The notes below the pieces were generated by a model. That model saw only the letters and a program-made list of their open reading frames with translations, was not told where the DNA came from and searched no databases. Positions 1-4,809 of a stretch of DNA of 10,584 nt are shown piece after piece (within the stretch, counting starts at the first letter, position 1; each line of letters begins with the position of its first letter). A program made the translations under genes and the position numbers. The DNA is taken from assembly GCA_049293335.1 (NCBI GenBank), contig JBATSO010000042.1, positions 1-10,584 on the forward strand, given 5' to 3'. This DNA is from JAGXIT01 sp049293335 (GTDB lineage: Bacteria; Patescibacteriota; Saccharimonadia; Saccharimonadales; UBA4665).

Positions 1-113
1 GCACTCGCGACAGTACTATCTTTGTGCACCACTACGTGGCGCACAAACCCCACGAGCTATTTCGCATCACTAGCTGCGTTGGGGTAGTGAGGGGTTACTA
101 CAGAAATATTTGA
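1..113 (+). CDS. possible 3' end of an unrecognised gene
   Basis: The frame starting at base 3 is open from the window edge to a TGA at 111-113, giving 36 residues that end ...CVGVVRGYYRNI. The third codon positions are mostly C, G or T, as in the housekeeping genes here, which favours real coding over a chance open frame. I recognise no family, and too little is present to assign one. Its stop overlaps the -35 box of the next promoter. The other two forward frames are open for only 23 and 28 codons. An alternative is that this is non-coding DNA that folds into three adjacent hairpins (21-47, 48-84, 84-101). Confidence is low to moderate. Confidence 0.4.
   Translation, partial: TRDSTIFVHHYVAHKPHELFRITSCVGVVRGYYRNI
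21..101. repeat. three abutting hairpins at the left edge
   Basis: Arm TTTGTGC (21-27) pairs with GCACAAA (41-47), with CCAC/GTGG inside. The single A-C mismatch on the + strand becomes a G-U pair on the - strand. CCCC-ACG-AGCTA (48-59) pairs with TAGCT-CGT-GGGG (71-84), with two bulges. GTAGT (84-88) pairs with ACTAC (97-101). None is followed by a T-run, so I do not call a terminator. Codon-level complementarity (GTG/CAC) in a coding sequence could create the first one by chance. Confidence 0.4.
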
Positions 114-138
114 CTTAATATAATAAATAGAGTATAAT
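110..138 (+). promoter_or_regulatory. near-consensus sigma70 promoter of the 204-aa gene
   Basis: TTGACT (110-115), a 17-bp spacer and TATAAT (133-138). Initiation about 7 nt after the -10 would fall near base 145, only about four bases before the ATG at 149. There is no room for a Shine-Dalgarno site, so the mRNA is probably leaderless or nearly so. Confidence 0.85.
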
Positions 139-148
139 TGTTTAAGTT

Positions 149-763
149 ATGACAAGAGTACCAAGTACCCCGCACGACACCCCCTCATGGAAAACAGTTG
201 TTTATCATCTTAATGAATGTGTAGGCAACTCTAATGCATATAGAGAGCCATTTGGTAAATGGCTTGATTTTCCTTTAGTGGCGAACCCGTCTGGCATCAT
301 CCCTGGTACAATAGTTGTGCCCATGAATGAGCGTGCAAAGGAAGCCGGTCAGACGTTATTTGGCGCTATATTGGCAACAAGTCAACCAAGACCTGAAGTC
401 CCCGATATTAATAACCCTAATCTTGGTATCGGTATCGCCAAGTCAGATAATAGAGTATTGAGACCTACAAGCGGCTTGAGGATTGTAACAGTACCCATTG
501 TTGAGCACATACCCAAACAGATAGGAATATGGAATTGGGAGCACGGAAGACGCGCTCGGGGTGCTGGTAAAATAGCACCAGGCCACAAGTCAACGCTTAT
601 ACTTCCCAAGCACACTTACGAGAGTGCAGAATTCCCAGACAGTGCACGCTTTGCAACAATAGATCTCATTAAAGCAATCAGTGACGAAATCACTAGGCTT
701 AGACACGCAGGACCAGACGGCAAAAAAATCCCACAGTTATCAGTCTTTACTCCTCCGCAATAA
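149..763 (+). CDS. orphan hypothetical protein, 204 aa
   Basis: I do not recognise a family. The protein is soluble in appearance: no signal peptide, no membrane segment and no Cys cluster or obvious catalytic motif. It has a central stretch of beta-like segments (about residues 45-62 and 105-130), a basic, glycine-containing patch around 132-147 (HGRRARGAGKIAPGHK) and a helical segment near 166-186. The ATG at 149 follows a strong promoter by only 10 nt, so it is the natural start. Codon use looks unlike the neighbours: Ile ATA, Arg AGA and other A/T-ending codons are frequent, which suggests recent acquisition or weak codon selection. It converges on trmD with two bases between the stop codons and no terminator. 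Any function would be a guess. Confidence 0.7.
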   Translation: MTRVPSTPHDTPSWKTVVYHLNECVGNSNAYREPFGKWLDFPLVANPSGIIPGTIVVPMNERAKEAGQTLFGAILATSQPRPEVPDINNPNLGIGIAKSDNRVLRPTSGLRIVTVPIVEHIPKQIGIWNWEHGRRARGAGKIAPGHKSTLILPKHTYESAEFPDSARFATIDLIKAISDEITRLRHAGPDGKKIPQLSVFTPPQ

Positions 764-765
764 TA

Positions 766-1404
766 TTATACTAATTTGCGCCACTGGGCGATGGCAGCAT
801 GGTTGCCATTTTGCAACACCTCTGGCACCTTGAGGCCGTTGTAGTCGGCGGGGCGGGTGTATTGGGGGTATTCTATGGTGGTATCGTCATCTTGAAACGA
901 TTCTACGGTGGCGCTGGTTTCACCGCCTAGTACGCCAGGTAGTAGGCGCACCACGCTGTCTATAATAATCATGGCGGGGAGTTCGCCGCCTGTTAGTACG
1001 TAATTGCCTACACAAAACTGTTCGTCAATCCACTGCGTAATACGCTCGTCGTAACCTTCGTAGCGGGGACAAACAATAATAAGCCCCCGCGAGTCAGCCG
1101 CAAGACGTTTTGCGTCAGACTGCTTGTACACTTTTCCACGCGGAGTTGGTAAAAGTACTCTTGCGGTTTCGTCTCGTTCCTTGGCATGCTCTATGGCTTT
1201 CACAAGAGGTCCAACCATTAGCAACATGCCGTCGCCACCCCCGTAAGGCGTGTCATCAACCTGTTTGCGTGGCCCTAGACCAAACTCGCGCAGGTTAATA
1301 AATTCGTACTGTACAATATCGCGGTCGGCCGCCTTCCAGAGCATACTGCTGCCGAGTACGCCTGTGAACATTTCGGGGAATAGGGTAATGACTTGTATTT
1401 TCAT
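766..1404 (-). CDS. trmD: tRNA (guanine-N1-)-methyltransferase TrmD, short C-terminus
   Basis: TrmD methylates G37 of tRNAs with SAM, preventing +1 frameshifting. The 212-aa product starts MKIQVITLFPEMF, the usual TrmD opening. The SAM-binding knot motifs are present: DDTPYGGGDGM (50-60), CPRYEGYDERI (112-122) and NYVLTGGELPAM (134-145). R153 and D172 (in ESFQDDD) match the catalytic Arg and Asp of the family, and YPQYTRP (179-185) and GNHAAIAQWR (200-209) follow. An in-frame TTG at 1422 would add six residues, but I prefer the ATG at 1404 because a TATACT -10 box lies nine bases upstream. There is no Shine-Dalgarno site. The protein stops just after AQWR, about 40 residues short of the 255-aa E. 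coli enzyme, so the C-terminal helices are missing. Neither rimM nor rplS is adjacent, unlike the classical operon. Confidence 0.95.
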   Translation of the reverse strand: MKIQVITLFPEMFTGVLGSSMLWKAADRDIVQYEFINLREFGLGPRKQVDDTPYGGGDGMLLMVGPLVKAIEHAKERDETARVLLPTPRGKVYKQSDAKRLAADSRGLIIVCPRYEGYDERITQWIDEQFCVGNYVLTGGELPAMIIIDSVVRLLPGVLGGETSATVESFQDDDTTIEYPQYTRPADYNGLKVPEVLQNGNHAAIAQWRKLV

Positions 1405-1413
1405 CTGTACACT

Positions 1414-1419
1414 AGTATA
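1414..1419 (-). promoter_or_regulatory. -10 box of trmD
   Basis: TATACT on the - strand, nine bases before the ATG at 1404. Predicted initiation falls near 1407, giving a leader of only a few bases. The best-spaced -35 hexamer is TTCGGT (1437-1442), which matches poorly and lies within the terminator hairpin loop, so the promoter call rests on the -10 and its position. Confidence 0.5.
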
Positions 1420-1424
1420 CAACC

Positions 1425-1456
1425 AAAAGAACCCCTACCGAAGCAGAGGTTCTTTT
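1425..1456 (-). terminator. rho-independent terminator with UUCG tetraloop
   Basis: Read on the - strand, a 14-bp stem (5' arm AAAAGAACCTCTGC) closes on a C(UUCG)G tetraloop and ends in TTTT. Two of the pairs are G-U on the - strand but would be A-C mismatches on the + strand, so the folded RNA is the - strand. It ends whatever transcript crosses the 1457-2147 spacer, probably that of the KH gene, directly before the trmD start. Confidence 0.85.
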
Positions 1457-1606
1457 GTCACATAATTCCCCCACTCGGTGCTAGGCGCCGAATGGCTCGC
1501 AAGGGCTTTTTATATGTTTTTGTTTTATCGGTGTGTCTTTTTGTAAGACTTGTACTACCTTACCACACTGTGCGAAAAATCACAAGCGGTTTCATGGATG
1601 GGGCAT

Positions 1607-1636
1607 GGATCTTGGATCTTGGATCTTGGATCTTGG
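1607..1636. repeat. heptamer tandem repeat (GGATCTT)x4
   Basis: Four exact copies of GGATCTT in a row (1607-1634) followed by GG. The period is 7 bp. It belongs with the other period-7 tracts at 1742-1762, 4760-4808 and 7215-7242. Confidence 0.9.
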
Positions 1637-1683
1637 AAACATTATAGCCTTATGCTTCAACTATCGTGCTTAGAACGGACGAG

Positions 1684-1724
1684 ATCCTGAATCCCCGTAG
1701 AACGGGGCGCCGCTAGTTCAGGAT
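1684..1724. repeat. interspersed palindromic repeat, copy A
   Basis: ATCCTGAA (1684-1691) pairs with TTCAGGAT (1717-1724). A second stem, CCCCGT/ACGGGG (1693-1707), lies inside. It is followed by GACGGA. The same arms and trailing GACGGA occur at 2100-2126, which indicates a dispersed repeat family of the kind common in bacterial spacers. Confidence 0.75.
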
Positions 1725-1741
1725 GACGGATGTTTAGAGGC

Positions 1742-1762
1742 ATGAGACATGAGTCAAGAGTG
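1742..1762. repeat. degraded heptamer repeat tract
   Basis: ATGAGAC, ATGAGTC and AAGAGTG follow each other with a 7-bp period. The unit is close to the GAGTCAN unit found in leuS at 7215-7242. Confidence 0.5.
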
Positions 1763-1827
1763 CGGCCGTAGGCCGCTGATTGAGTCGTCGCTTTTAGCGA
1801 CATAGTTTGTGGCGGCCATACGGAAAC

Positions 1828-1853
1828 ACCCGACTACTCTGTTGTCGGGTTTT
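1828..1853 (+). terminator. terminator-like hairpin
   Basis: ACCCGAC (1828-1834) pairs with GTCGGGT (1844-1850) across a 9-base loop, followed by TTTT on the + strand. On the - strand the stem is followed only by GTTTCC. No + strand gene ends nearby, so its client is unknown. It may be part of the repeat cluster rather than a working terminator. Confidence 0.45.
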
Positions 1854-1945
1854 ACAACTTCCGTGAGGCGGCGTGACTTGTTTGAGAGAAGCTTGGAGTA
1901 CTAGTAGTACTCCAAGCTGAACGAGTTGTCACGTCGGTTGTAAAA
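1850..1945. repeat. 96-bp nested inverted repeat
   Basis: The core is a perfect 13-bp stem, 5' arm AGCTTGGAGTACT (1890-1902), with the three-base loop AGT and the 3' arm at 1906-1918. Outside it CGTGAC (1872-1877) pairs with GTCACG (1928-1933), and TTTTACAAC (1850-1858) pairs with GTTGTAAAA (1937-1945). Matching outer and inner arms around an imperfect middle suggest one long hairpin, either a structured RNA or a small palindromic element. Confidence 0.7.
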
Positions 1946-1994
1946 GTGAACAACAAGAGTACCGAGATGGTGGAGTTCTGGCCTGGTTTTGGTT

Positions 1995-2036
1995 CCATGG
2001 CCTTTTGGCAGCAAAAGGTCTTGGGTAGTCCCATGG
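1995..2036. repeat. CCATGG-bounded stem-loop
   Basis: CCATGG at 1995-2000 can pair with CCATGG at 2031-2036. Directly inside is a 7-bp hairpin, CCTTTTG (2001-2007) with CAAAAGG (2012-2018) and loop GCAG. No T-run follows. Confidence 0.5.
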
Positions 2037-2099
2037 GGGCGACACAGAAAGCAGAAGGAACGTTGTTGGGTTAGAGTTGAAGCGCGGGAGGCGGAAGGG

Positions 2100-2120
2100 A
2101 TCCTGAGTCGAGCTCAGGAT
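2100..2120. repeat. interspersed palindromic repeat, copy B
   Basis: ATCCTGAG (2100-2107) pairs with CTCAGGAT (2113-2120) over a five-base loop, followed by GACGGA as in copy A at 1684-1724. Confidence 0.75.
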
Positions 2121-2147
2121 GACGGAGGAAAGAGTACTCTGTGCTGT

Positions 2148-2633
2148 CTAAATGTCGAGGTCGTCGAGGTCGGCAAGTTCGGCACGAGTACGGGCCAGGG
2201 CATCGCTTTCTTTTGGCGCTTCTGCCTTTTCTTCTTGCTGCGGCTCATCTACTGCAGCCTGGGTGGCATCTGTATCGTCATCACTAGTGCTCGACTGGCG
2301 CTGAGGGGCATCTTGAGGCGCACGGTGCTCTTCGCGGTTTTCACGCTCTGGCCGTGGCAATGGGTTACCATTTTCGTCTAGGCGGTCAACATCTACAATT
2401 TTTAAGTTATAGCGAGCCTCTTGCTTTGTGCCAAGCGCACGCAGTAGTGTACGCAGGCTTTGGGCCGTGGCGCCACGCTTACCGATTACACGGCCAAGGT
2501 CTTCTGGGTTTACGGTTAGCTCGAGCAATACGCCCTTTTCATCGACACGGCGGTCAATTTTGACATCGTCGGGGTGACCGACCAATGACTTCACCACATA
2601 TTCTACAAACTGTTCGTCAATAGTTGCTGACAT
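2148..2633 (-). CDS. khpA: KhpA-type KH-domain RNA-binding protein with acidic tail
   Basis: This is a small RNA chaperone of the KhpA family, usually encoded beside rpsP and able to pair with KhpB in other bacteria. Residues 1-85 form the KH fold: MSATIDEQFVEYVVKSLVG opens it and VIGKRGATAQSLRTLLRAL (49-67) carries the GxxG loop as GKRG (51-54) that contacts RNA. The total of 161 aa is about twice the usual 75-90. The extra 75 residues are a low-complexity tail rich in Glu, Asp, Gln and Pro, probably disordered. A strong AAGGAGG site lies just before the ATG at 2633. The gene has its own promoter and is cut off from rpsP by a terminator, so its level can be set separately from S16. Confidence 0.9.
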   Translation of the reverse strand: MSATIDEQFVEYVVKSLVGHPDDVKIDRRVDEKGVLLELTVNPEDLGRVIGKRGATAQSLRTLLRALGTKQEARYNLKIVDVDRLDENGNPLPRPERENREEHRAPQDAPQRQSSTSDDDTDATQAAVDEPQQEEKAEAPKESDALARTRAELADLDDLDI

Positions 2634-2654
2634 ATATTCTGCCTCCTTAGGTTT

Positions 2655-2690
2655 ATCTGGTACCTCTATTATAGCGTAAGCCTACCAGAT
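2655..2690. promoter_or_regulatory. inverted repeat around the khpA -10 box, possible operator
   Basis: ATCTGGTA (2655-2662) and TACCAGAT (2683-2690) are perfect 8-bp arms with 20 bases between them. On the - strand one arm lies in the -35/-10 spacer and the other at the predicted start of transcription, the layout of a repressor site. It could equally form a leader hairpin if transcription starts further upstream. Confidence 0.45.
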
Positions 2691-2696
2691 GTAGAA
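2668..2696 (-). promoter_or_regulatory. khpA promoter
   Basis: TATAAT at 2668-2673 and a weak -35, TTCTAC, at 2691-2696 with a 17-bp spacer on the - strand. Initiation near 2661 gives a leader of roughly 27 bases carrying AAGGAGG. Confidence 0.65.
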
Positions 2697-2763
2697 ACCC
2701 CCGCACTGCTCCATGTAACAAACATGTCTTACACTTCCAAGCAAAAACACTCTGCGTAATGAA

Positions 2764-2793
2764 ACACTTTTTGTCCGATCGGACAAAAAGTGT
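2764..2793. repeat. 30-bp perfect palindrome
   Basis: The half-site ACACTTTTTGTCCGA (2764-2778) is followed at once by its exact reverse complement, with no loop bases. Both strands read the same: a T-run comes before the GC core and an A-run after it, so neither strand has the U-tail of a terminator. It lies between the rpsP terminator and the khpA promoter. Confidence 0.85.
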
Positions 2794-2810
2794 AATCCTA
2801 CATCTTTAAT

Positions 2811-2842
2811 CAAAAACACCCCGTAGTCGCGGGGTGTTTTTG
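2811..2842 (-). terminator. rho-independent terminator after rpsP
   Basis: CAAAAACACCCCG (2811-2823) pairs perfectly with CGGGGTGTTTTTG (2830-2842) around a six-base loop. It begins 22 bases after the rpsP stop. The arm supplies five Ts on either strand, so it could work in both directions. Confidence 0.85.
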
Positions 2843-2864
2843 GACACAGATGTATACTTTGAGG

Positions 2865-3269
2865 CTATTCGCTAGCGGCTTCTGTAGCAGGAACTTCTGC
2901 TTCTGTGGTTTCGGCGGGTTCAACCTCGGCAGGTTCCTCTGCTACTGGCTCTTCTTTGGGTTGATTGCGGCGAAGTTTTTCTGGGTTGCGCAACTTGCCT
3001 TCTTTTTTGCTAGGGTCTTTCACCCAGCTTGGCAGTTTTACGCCCTCTTTTTTAAGCAGTGAAACCACTCGGTCACTTGGCTGTGCGCCGTGGTCGAGGT
3101 AGTGCTGAGCACGCTCGGTTTCGAGCTTTACCTCTTTGCTATGTGGATTATATGTTCCCACCTGAGCGACAATTTTGCCACTTGTAGGGGTCCGGCGACT
3201 GTCTTGAACGACAATGCGGAATTGTGCATGACCTTTGCGACCAGTGCGTTGCAAACGAATAACTAACAT
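2865..3269 (-). CDS. rpsP: 30S ribosomal protein bS16 with acidic tail
   Basis: bS16 binds 16S rRNA early in 30S assembly. Residues 1-80 carry the family pattern: MLVIRLQRTGRKGHAQFRIV at the start, DSRRTPTSGK (23-32), VGTYNP (37-42) and GAQPSDRVVSLLKK (61-74). The basic segment 84-101 (KDPSKKEGKLRNPEKLRR) is followed by an acidic tail of Glu, Ala, Pro and Thr (about 105-134). At 134 aa it is well above the usual 80-90. The start has AAGGGAAGGA upstream, and the promoter at 3307-3335 gives a leader of about 30 bases. The terminator at 2811-2842 makes it chiefly a single-gene transcript, perhaps with some read-through from the operon upstream. Confidence 0.96.
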   Translation of the reverse strand: MLVIRLQRTGRKGHAQFRIVVQDSRRTPTSGKIVAQVGTYNPHSKEVKLETERAQHYLDHGAQPSDRVVSLLKKEGVKLPSWVKDPSKKEGKLRNPEKLRRNQPKEEPVAEEPAEVEPAETTEAEVPATEAASE

Positions 3270-3306
3270 TCGTATACGTCCTTCCCTTAAATTTTATACT
3301 CGCCCC

Positions 3307-3335
3307 ATTCTACACCTATCCACCCCTGTTGTCAA
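3307..3335 (-). promoter_or_regulatory. rpsP promoter
   Basis: On the - strand TTGACA (3330-3335), a 17-bp spacer and TAGAAT (3307-3312). The -35 box overlaps the stop codon of the membrane-protein gene upstream. Predicted start near 3300. Confidence 0.85.
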
Positions 3336-4030
3336 ACCCCGCCTTTCGCTAAACGACGCTGAGCTTTGCGCTTTTTTAAATTTTGGGTGAATTCAATTGC
3401 TCCCACCATAGCATACATTGTTGCGATGGCGGAACCGAAGCCTCCAACCAACCCCAACAAGCCAGCCCCCACAGGCTCCCCTGCTTCAATTGTTTGAGAC
3501 TGCCTTTTTTGCCAAGCAATTTCTGATACTAGGGCTTCTTTAGACGGTAGTGCTACCTGGAGCTTCACGTCTTTAATAACAACTCTACCAGAATAATCGG
3601 GGTTGCGACTGTTGGTTGTATTGGCAGCATCCATCATAACCCGAGCGTTCGCAAGCTGGACACTAAGACCACAAGCCGTAATAACATCTTCAGGAATGAG
3701 GATTATGTCGACTTCTTGAACAGCAGTTTCCGAAGCGCGAGCTCCTACATAACCTAGGCAATGCGTAAGCCGTGCTGCGCTCGTTATATTTTGGTCGTTC
3801 ATTCTACTTCCCTCTTCTAGACCCTGGTAAACGCCAATACCAATACCTGCAAGGGGTTGTACTACTAGCAGCCCAAGAGCTACTCTGCCCTTCCAGCCAA
3901 GTGGGCGCCCAGGGGAAGTTTCGGTACCAGGTTCAGCCACATTGTTGGTGGGCACAACAGCTAGAGACCCGACTCCCTCTGGATAGTGGGTGCTTATGTC
4001 TTGAGGTGCGCGATAGGTAATTTCCATCAT
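3332..4030 (-). CDS. hypothetical two-TM membrane protein
   Basis: I do not recognise a family. The product is 232 aa from the ATG at 4030 (a second ATG follows at 4027; an in-frame TTG at 4039 is a weaker choice). Residues 1-46 are polar. A first hydrophobic segment (about 49-70, RVALGLLVVQPLAGIGIGVY) and a second one rich in Gly and Ala (about 188-214) bracket some 115 residues. A basic end (KKRKAQRR) and basic residues before the first segment predict both termini inside and the middle region outside the cell. The loop has two cysteines, in LTHCLGY and ITACGLS, that could form a disulfide. The gene starts nine bases after the rnc stop with no Shine-Dalgarno site, so translation may be coupled to rnc. 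Its stop overlaps the rpsP promoter. Confidence 0.75.
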   Translation of the reverse strand: MMEITYRAPQDISTHYPEGVGSLAVVPTNNVAEPGTETSPGRPLGWKGRVALGLLVVQPLAGIGIGVYQGLEEGSRMNDQNITSAARLTHCLGYVGARASETAVQEVDIILIPEDVITACGLSVQLANARVMMDAANTTNSRNPDYSGRVVIKDVKLQVALPSKEALVSEIAWQKRQSQTIEAGEPVGAGLLGLVGGFGSAIATMYAMVGAIEFTQNLKKRKAQRRLAKGGV

Positions 4031-4039
4031 AACTAGCAA

Positions 4040-4741
4040 TTAACGTTCAAAAACATATTTCTTAAGGGCGCTGGTGGCGGCGGAGACTTGAGCAGCTTGC
4101 TTGCTGGGGCCCGTGCCTTTAGCGACTAGCTTGTCGTCTACATACACGCCTACGGTAAATTCCTTTTCGTGATCGGGGCCTTCCTCGCTGAGTACACGGT
4201 ACGAAGGCGTGGCGCCAACCTGGCTCTGGGTAACTTCTTGCAAGCGAGACTTTGGGTCCATCCAGGAGCCAGTTTTTAGTATGTTGTCAAAAGTTGAAAG
4301 TATGTTTTCGGTTATAAACACTTTAGCAGCCTCGTAGCCACGCTCGACGTACAACGCACCAGTAATGGCCTCGAAGGCATTGGCCAAAATCTGCCCCCGT
4401 GCTCGCTCGGTACCGTTTTTTTCACCGCGGCTTAGCCGTAGCAGCGGCTCTACACCCAACCGCGCCGCAGCCGCACTAATGCTTTCGGTGCGTACCAGCG
4501 AACTGCGCCAGTTGGTTAAAATGCCCTCTGGTTCACTGTAGGTCATGTACAAATACTCGGTCACGACCAGCTCTAGCACAGCATCGCCCAAAAACTCCAG
4601 GCGTTCGTTGTGTTCGCTAGCAGATTTTTTGTGCTCGTTTAGGTACGAACGGTGCGTAAACGCTGTTATAAGCACCTGTAGATTTGTAAACGGGCCGCCC
4701 AAATTATCGGTCGCGAATGTTTGATATGGGGTTGTGTCCAT
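4040..4741 (-). CDS. rnc: ribonuclease III
   Basis: RNase III cuts double-stranded RNA, including the rRNA precursor. The 233-aa protein has the catalytic domain first and a C-terminal dsRNA-binding domain (about 163-230, DPKSRLQEVTQ to AATSALKKY). The signature NERLEFLGDAVL (45-56) gives metal ligands E46, E49 and D53. The second metal site reads ANAFEA (120-125): E124 is kept, but the position matching E. coli D114 is Asn (N121), a change I recall in other bacteria and not by itself inactivating. The start is the ATG at 4741; no clear Shine-Dalgarno site precedes it. A 17-bp imperfect inverted repeat sits in the 68-base gap after the Nudix gene and could be a self-cleavage site. The gene belongs to the rpmF-nusB operon. 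Confidence 0.95.
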   Translation of the reverse strand: MDTTPYQTFATDNLGGPFTNLQVLITAFTHRSYLNEHKKSASEHNERLEFLGDAVLELVVTEYLYMTYSEPEGILTNWRSSLVRTESISAAAARLGVEPLLRLSRGEKNGTERARGQILANAFEAITGALYVERGYEAAKVFITENILSTFDNILKTGSWMDPKSRLQEVTQSQVGATPSYRVLSEEGPDHEKEFTVGVYVDDKLVAKGTGPSKQAAQVSAATSALKKYVFER

Positions 4742-4759
4742 GCTTTTATCTTAGATATA

Positions 4760-4808
4760 AGAGCTTGGAGCTTAGACCCGTAGATCTAAAATCTCAGCTC
4801 AAAGCTCT
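4760..4808. repeat. imperfect inverted repeat of heptamer-like units before rnc
   Basis: The 17-bp arms 4760-4776 and 4792-4808 pair with two mismatches around a 15-base loop. The arms are built from seven-base units (AGAGCTT, GGAGCTT, then CAGCTCA, AAGCTCT). In the - strand transcript it forms a stem-loop in the leader of rnc, between the Nudix stop and the rnc ATG. No T-run follows, so it is not a typical terminator. Confidence 0.6.
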
Positions 4809-4809
4809 A

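Larger units (their letters stand above)
1457..2147. other. 691-bp gene-free, hairpin- and repeat-rich spacer
   Basis: No convincing gene lies here on either strand. Open frames are short, lack a fitting start signal, and include one running into the antisense of the KH gene. In order the stretch holds a 10-bp hairpin at 1482-1504, four GGATCTT repeats, an ATCCTGAA palindrome, a degraded heptamer run, hairpins GCGGCC/GGCCGC (1762-1776) and GTCGCT/AGCGAC (1787-1801), a terminator-like hairpin (1828-1853), a large nested inverted repeat (1850-1945), a CCATGG-bounded stem (1995-2036) and a second ATCCTGA palindrome. In the usual rpsP-KH-rimM-trmD order rimM would sit here. A structured RNA is possible, but I could not match tmRNA, RNase P, SRP or 6S RNA. 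Confidence 0.6.

Noticed and set aside
1405..1422. TTG start for trmD six codons upstream
   Set aside because: It overlaps the -10 box, so those codons would not be in the transcript.
1607..1636. CRISPR-like array
   Set aside because: Units are 7 bp with no spacers; this is a simple tandem repeat, and no cas genes are present.
1968..1975. CTCCACCA on the - strand, as at the 3' end of tmRNA
   Set aside because: No T-arm GTTCGA-type sequence precedes it and no matching 5' acceptor strand was found, so there is no tRNA-like fold.
2044..2132. ACAGAAA and GGAGGAAAG, resembling conserved RNase P RNA segments
   Set aside because: They occur in the wrong order for rnpB, only about 80 bases apart, and the full GAGGAAAGTCC core is missing.
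1989..2381. Open frame of 130 codons on the + strand
   Set aside because: Its second half is antisense to the KH gene, which has a clear domain, promoter and ribosome binding site. The first half crosses repeats and hairpins, and no start signal fits.
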